DNA of 6,328 nucleotides from contig JADLKI010000003.1 in NCBI GenBank assembly GCA_015657395.1, positions 95,811 through 102,138 of the forward strand, read 5' to 3'. Position numbers and translations under genes: made by a program. Below the pieces are notes generated by a model, which was not told the origin of the DNA, did not search any database, and worked only from the letters and a program-made list of their open reading frames with translations. Position 1 is the first letter of the stretch, and each line of letters starts with the position of its first letter. Of this stretch, positions 5,721-6,328 are shown piece after piece. Source of the stretch: Spirochaetales bacterium (GTDB lineage: Bacteria > Spirochaetota > Spirochaetia > Treponematales > Rectinemataceae).

Positions 5721-6328
5721 ATGTGGCATGGGCAGCACAGGCGGGCGTTTTGGGATACGGCGGCAGGTCAGCAAATTCTTACGTTAGATTTAATCTTTCG
5801 TAAGATTTCGGAGGCGCAACAGTCCTTCATCCGCCAGGCAGCCCAACACGTCATCAGACTCACCTGCCCTCCCGGCTGCGGCGCCTGCTGCCACGGCTTC
5901 ATGCCGGACGTCCTTCCCGTCGAGGCGGACTACATCGCCTATTTCCTTTTAAGCCATGAAACAAAACTCGTCGGAGAGCCGAGGCTGCCCTGCGCCTTCT
6001 TCCCGGTTCGTGCCGAGGGCAATCCTTCGCCCTGCCCCTTCCACGATCCCGGCCGCCCCGGCGAAAATTGCCGCATCTATGAAGCGCGCCCCCTTGTCTG
6101 CAGACTTTTCGGCTTTTCATCCACCCAGACCAAACGCGGCGGGATCGTCTATCGCCTGTGCCGGCACATGCCGACGCCTCAAGGACTCACCGAACGCACC
6201 CTCGGCCGGGATGCCTTAATGCGCAGCATCGGAGCCGCGCCTCCGCTCATGAGCGGCTTTGCCCTGGAGATGCTCGCAATCGACCCATCGAGGGCCTCGG
6301 AGCGGAGACCGCTCTCAGAGGCCCTGCC
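5721..6328 (+). CDS. YkgJ-family cysteine-cluster (putative metal-chelating) protein, 3' end cut off by window edge
   Basis: 202 complete codons are visible and the frame is still open at the right edge. The protein shows the cysteine pattern of the YkgJ/UPF0153 family (putative zinc- or iron-chelating domain): C49-x3-C53-x2-C56-C57 (CPPGCGACC), then Cys91, Cys105 in PCPF, Cys117, and Cys127 in IYEARPLVCRLFGF (119-132), with an extra Cys147 in YRLCRHM. The biochemical role of the family is poorly known. Related cysteine motifs occur in FliB-type flagellin lysine methylases, but nothing here shows methylase function. The N-terminal 48 residues look like the helical lead-in common in this family. 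No signal peptide or membrane segment was seen; a cytosolic protein is likely. Codon use differs from nagA and the TPR gene: four TTA and two TCA codons appear in 202, including an AT-rich patch at 5773-5808. Family call secure, function open. Confidence 0.85.
   Translation, partial: MWHGQHRRAFWDTAAGQQILTLDLIFRKISEAQQSFIRQAAQHVIRLTCPPGCGACCHGFMPDVLPVEADYIAYFLLSHETKLVGEPRLPCAFFPVRAEGNPSPCPFHDPGRPGENCRIYEARPLVCRLFGFSSTQTKRGGIVYRLCRHMPTPQGLTERTLGRDALMRSIGAAPPLMSGFALEMLAIDPSRASERRPLSEAL
5774..5808. repeat. AT-rich interrupted palindrome inside the 5' coding part of the YkgJ-family gene
   Basis: The site is centred on T5791. Outer arms TCTTACG (5777-5783) and CGTAAGA (5799-5805) are perfect complements, and inner arms AGATT (5786-5790) and AATCT (5792-5796) are also perfect, separated from the outer arms by TT/TT mismatches. 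From 5777 to 5805, 24 of 28 positions pair; two further pairs lie at 5774-5775 with 5807-5808. It encodes part of ILTLDLIFRKIS. It could be an operator-like protein site or an mRNA hairpin some 55-85 nt after the start codon. Confidence 0.5.

Noticed and set aside
5555..5803. 82-residue plus-strand open frame across the divergent promoter region
   Set aside because: It has no recognisable protein features and overlaps the start of the YkgJ-family gene in another frame, while that gene carries the diagnostic cysteine motifs.

Overview
The window is an ordinary-looking stretch of chromosome from a GC-rich bacterium (GC judged by eye, not counted). It has six protein-coding genes, two of them cut by the window edges. 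There is no sign of phage, insertion sequence, CRISPR or RNA genes. The taxon cannot be fixed from sequence alone. A spirochaete or another diderm with a high third-position GC bias would fit (EttA-type ABC-F protein, classical Sec signal peptide ending Ala-Gln-Glu, NagA/NagB), but this is a weak guess.

Layout. 1-1515 (minus): ettA, the ABC-F translation factor, missing its last roughly 50 codons at the left edge. 1516-1630: short divergent intergenic region. 1631-1951 (plus): a 106-residue alkyltransferase-like (ATL) protein whose Cys position is Trp. 1952-2022: convergent intergenic region with a perfect GC-rich hairpin. 2023-5512 (minus): a tight three-gene operon, transcribed from right to left, of an exported TPR-like protein of unknown function, then nagA, then nagB. 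The gaps are 12 and 10 nt, and both downstream Shine-Dalgarno sequences overlap or abut the preceding stop codon. 5513-5720: divergent promoter region. 5721 to the right edge (plus): a YkgJ-family cysteine-cluster protein, open at its 3' end.

How the genes work together. NagA deacetylates N-acetylglucosamine-6-phosphate and NagB deaminates and isomerises the product to fructose-6-phosphate and ammonia, so the operon feeds amino sugars into glycolysis. The exported TPR-like protein translated ahead of them is the least understood gene, and its place in the operon is the only hint at its role. The ATL protein probably flags alkylated guanines for nucleotide excision repair. EttA gates entry of ribosomes into elongation according to energy state.

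Points worth a second look: (i) ettA and atl, which diverge, each have a -10-like hexamer exactly 6 nt before the ATG and no Shine-Dalgarno, which predicts two leaderless mRNAs, while the other four genes have clear Shine-Dalgarno sequences; (ii) an AT-rich interrupted palindrome lies inside the 5' coding part of the YkgJ-family gene; (iii) a terminator-like hairpin lies in that gene's leader; (iv) an exported TPR-like protein heads the nag operon; (v) an 856-codon open frame antisense to nagA and the TPR gene is explained by avoidance of TTA, CTA and TCA codons. I did not find a convincing new multi-gene system here.
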